Assembly: GCA_017530275.1 (NCBI GenBank)
Contig: JAFXMP010000257.1
Span: forward strand, 1-7,944
Length of the DNA: 7,944 nt
Reading direction: 5' to 3'
DNA from: Clostridia bacterium
GTDB taxonomy: Bacteria > Bacillota_A > Clostridia > Christensenellales > Aristaeellaceae
Each line of letters starts with the position of its first letter. Position 1 is the stretch's first letter. The translations under genes were made by a program, and so were the position numbers. Shown here piece by piece: positions 6,675-7,944 of this stretch. The notes under the pieces were generated by a model. That model worked only from the letters and a program-made list of their open reading frames with translations. It was not told the origin of the DNA and did no database searches.

Positions 6675-6735
6675 CTGATTTTCCTCCGTTTGTATGAATA
6701 TGCTTGACGAAAATCACTCAACAGAAACCAAGCCA

Positions 6736-6756
6736 ATGCCACAACCATGCCACAAC
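6736..6756. repeat. Two 10-bp direct repeats with 11-bp period
   Basis: ATGCCACAAC occurs at 6736-6745 and again at 6747-6756, one base apart. The pair lies about 60 bp upstream of tnpV, in its presumed promoter region. The near-helical period would suit a protein binding one face of the DNA. Function unknown. Confidence 0.6.
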
Positions 6757-6820
6757 TGGATTAGCACGTATTATTACAGTTTGGTATATAGTAACAGAAT
6801 TATTAGACTTATTAGCACTG

Positions 6821-6844
6821 AATTTGGTATTATATTACCAAATT
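6821..6844. repeat. Perfect AT-rich inverted repeat next to a probable insertion junction
   Basis: Arms AATTTGGTA (6821-6829) and TACCAAATT (6836-6844) are exact reverse complements around the 6-nt spacer TTATAT. A degenerate half copy (TTTGGTATATAGTAA) occurs at 6779-6793. It lies about 14 bp from the end of GNAT homology, so it may belong to the end of the tnpV-bearing element or be an operator. No T run follows on either strand, so a terminator is unlikely. Confidence 0.55.
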
Positions 6845-6858
6845 GATGGCATTCCCCG

Positions 6859-7074
6859 GAGTTCGATTTCATCGACGCTGTCTGTCTTTCGCCGCAGCAT
6901 CTCCGCCTCGTCCTCGGCGGAATAGCTGTGCTCCTCTGGATACGTGAGCAGATAATCCGTCTACGTATGGGTGAGGTTGAAGATCTTGAGCAGCGCCTGC
7001 CCGTCCTCCGCCGTTCCGTTTCGGAGCGTGCAGGCTCTGCCGTCTTTCAGGGTAATAGTTTTATGATACTCCAT
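6859..7074 (-). pseudogene. GNAT-family N-acetyltransferase, N-terminal fragment with premature TAG
   Basis: From an ATG at 7074 the minus strand reads MEYHKTITLKDGRACTLRNG and onward, the usual opening of a clostridial GNAT. At codon 38 (6963-6961) it has TAG, where relatives tend to have Gln (one C-to-T change from CAG). After the TAG the same frame continues with GNAT-like TDYLLTYPEEHSYSAEDEAE to about codon 72 (DEIEL). It then turns into unrelated residues and stops at 6837-6835 inside a palindrome. The acetyl-CoA-binding motif, normally further on, is absent, so no active enzyme is made. An AGGA-rich ribosome binding site remains before the ATG. It is the last gene after DUF3795 (17 nt gap), suggesting a former operon. 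Confidence 0.82.
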
Positions 7075-7091
7075 CTGGTCCTTCCTTCTGT

Positions 7092-7430
7092 TCAAATGCC
7101 TGTTTTAAGGCGTTTCAAAGCGTCTGCGTTGTGCTCGGTGATCGCTCCCAGCTTCTCACAGCGCTCCATTTCCTCGCAGCCGCCGCAGGTCTCCAGGCCC
7201 CGGCTCATGGCGCACTGACGGATCGGACAGAGTGATTCGCAGTAGGGCGTCTTCGCCCCGTCGATCCGGCAGCCGGCGCAGTTTATCATCTCCGGTGTGA
7301 TCTCCACGCCGTTCAATTCCGACCACTCCTTGGCGACTCGCTGGCGGAGCTCGGCATCATTATTCACCGTTGCGATGCGGGCCTCACATGCCTCACAATC
7401 CAAACCGCAATATGCGATATATTCATTCAT
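7092..7430 (-). CDS. DUF3795 family cysteine-rich protein
   Basis: A 112-residue protein with eleven cysteines in spaced groups: Cys8, 12 and 15 near the start (CGLDCEAC), Cys51 and 54, Cys64, 68 and 73, and Cys82, 85 and 91. This pattern and the NCAGCR and SLCPIRQCA segments fit the DUF3795 family, presumed to bind zinc or another metal; no reaction is known. There is no signal peptide or membrane segment, so it should be cytoplasmic. AGGAGG lies 8 nt before the ATG. It follows the nitroreductase-like gene by 33 nt and precedes the GNAT remnant by 17 nt, so the three were probably co-transcribed. Its high G+C (40 of 60 bases at 7141-7200) contrasts with the AT-rich genes on either side. Confidence 0.85.
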   Translation of the reverse strand: MNEYIAYCGLDCEACEARIATVNNDAELRQRVAKEWSELNGVEITPEMINCAGCRIDGAKTPYCESLCPIRQCAMSRGLETCGGCEEMERCEKLGAITEHNADALKRLKTGI

Positions 7431-7463
7431 GTAGACATCCTCCTAAATGAGTAAATCGTCCTC

Positions 7464-7943
7464 TTATCTGCAAAGTCTGTATTTTGCATTCAGCACCAGT
7501 TCTTTATCATCATCACCAGCATCTGAATACAGTGTTTTCTCAAATCCAACACCGTTATGCTCAAGGCAAATATCCATAAAGCAGATGAAAATTCCTATAT
7601 CGATTCGGTTGTAAAACGAAACCTTATCGGCAGGCATGATCCCTCTTTTACCGGGCTTCCTGTATCTGTAAACCGAAAGCTCACCGTTGTTCTTTACAAG
7701 CCACGGTTGCGAATTGCAGGCACTCGGTGCAAACCTGACAATATCACTCACACCCAGGATCTGTTCGCCTTCCCATACTTCCTCAGCTCTCTTTCTTTTG
7801 CTCTTAAACATATCCTTACGGTATTTAGAGTCATCACTGATTTTATGAACAGAAAACATGATGACGAATTCCATATCCTCAAAGGGTTTTTCTTGTGTTT
7901 TGCCTATTCCGAACCAGAGCGTTCCGATATTTCTGGATACCAG
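7464..7943 (-). CDS. Nitroreductase-like protein (TM1586 type), C-terminal part; 5' end outside window
   Basis: The frame is open to the right edge, so the ATG at 7874 is an internal Met; 159 residues are visible where the family usually has about 250. Upstream of that Met the frame reads LVSRNIGTLWFGIGKTQEKP, typical of this fold. Further along are IVRFAPSACNSQPW (FMN-site-like Ser/Asn/Gln-Pro-Trp segment) and GIMPADKVSFYNRIDIGIF. The family (PF14512) is flavin-dependent and probably an oxidoreductase acting on an unknown substrate, with two nitroreductase halves in one chain; only the second is fully visible. The protein ends in a short Cys-Arg tail. Codon use is AT-rich (19 G+C in 60 bases at 7801-7860). 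It is the first visible gene of the minus-strand cluster with DUF3795. Confidence 0.83.
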   Translation of the reverse strand: MVSRNIGTLWFGIGKTQEKPFEDMEFVIMFSVHKISDDSKYRKDMFKSKRKRAEEVWEGEQILGVSDIVRFAPSACNSQPWLVKNNGELSVYRYRKPGKRGIMPADKVSFYNRIDIGIFICFMDICLEHNGVGFEKTLYSDAGDDDKELVLNAKYRLCR

Positions 7944-7944
7944 A

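Larger units (their letters stand above)
6235..6858 (-). mobile_element. Probable mobile-element remnant carrying tnpV
   Basis: This stretch holds a TnpV-type gene, a tandem repeat and a near-perfect palindrome, and is AT-rich upstream of the gene (15 G+C in the 60 bases 6781-6840). Its right side abuts the point where the GNAT pseudogene loses homology (about 6858), which suggests insertion or an associated deletion. No transposase or recombinase gene is present, and neither a target duplication nor matching terminal repeats could be identified. The left boundary is arbitrary. Confidence 0.4.

Noticed and set aside
6708..6718. CGAAAATCACT upstream of tnpV as a third copy of the candidate operator
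   Set aside because: It shares only the short AAAAT core with one mismatch against the CGAAAATGACT part and lacks the ATCACAC half, so chance is sufficient.
6961..6963. In-frame TAG in the GNAT frame as recoding (amber suppression or pyrrolysine)
   Set aside because: The frame also loses GNAT homology before the catalytic region, so decay explains it; no other in-frame TAG was seen in intact genes of the window.
1..7944. CRISPR array, tRNA, rRNA or riboswitch
   Set aside because: No regularly spaced repeats, no cloverleaf with CCA-type end, and leaders before the genes are short (about 20 to 90 nt) without a recognisable aptamer.

Overview
The window reads as chromosomal DNA of a Bacillota (Clostridia-type) anaerobe that uses plant polysaccharide, as in gut or rumen communities. 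The signs are strong AGGAGG-type ribosome binding sites, a YesM/YesN two-component pair, a family-1 sugar-type solute-binding protein with a DUF3502-like C-terminus, the tail of a probable GH39 beta-xylosidase, and a TnpV-type mobile-element gene. No ribosomal or other marker gene is present, so finer placement is not supported.

Layout. (1) 1-302: the 3' end of a probable GH39 glycosidase (+) meets an oppositely oriented esterase gene. Two hairpin terminators, one per direction, separate them. (2) 320-2751, minus strand: a secreted alpha/beta-hydrolase (esterase/lipase fold) and, upstream of it, an AraC-type response regulator (YesN-like, GTG start). A strong terminator lies between the two, so the esterase probably has its own promoter. 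(3) 2752-2917: a divergent control region with a promoter for each direction. (4) 2918-6096, plus strand: a YesM-like sensor histidine kinase whose stop codon overlaps the start of an extracellular solute-binding protein (ATGA). (5) 6097-6858: an AT-rich stretch carrying tnpV and several small repeats, probably a mobile-element remnant. (6) 6859-7943, minus strand: an apparent operon of a nitroreductase-like protein (5' end outside the window), a cysteine-rich DUF3795 protein, and a GNAT acetyltransferase that is now a pseudogene. The GNAT has an in-frame TAG at codon 38 and loses homology next to the tnpV region.

How it may work: the solute-binding protein has a cleavable signal peptide but no lipobox, and no permease gene is adjacent. 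It is translationally coupled to the kinase. I infer that it acts as a ligand-sensing partner of the kinase rather than (or as well as) a transport component, like the XylFII-LytS-YesN xylose-sensing system of solventogenic clostridia. The regulator probably controls the nearby hydrolases. In support, a near-identical 18-nt sequence (16 of 18 bases) occurs in only the two places where an operator would be expected: the kinase/regulator divergent promoter (2843-2860) and upstream of the esterase promoter (1916-1933). This candidate regulon is the most interesting feature of the window.
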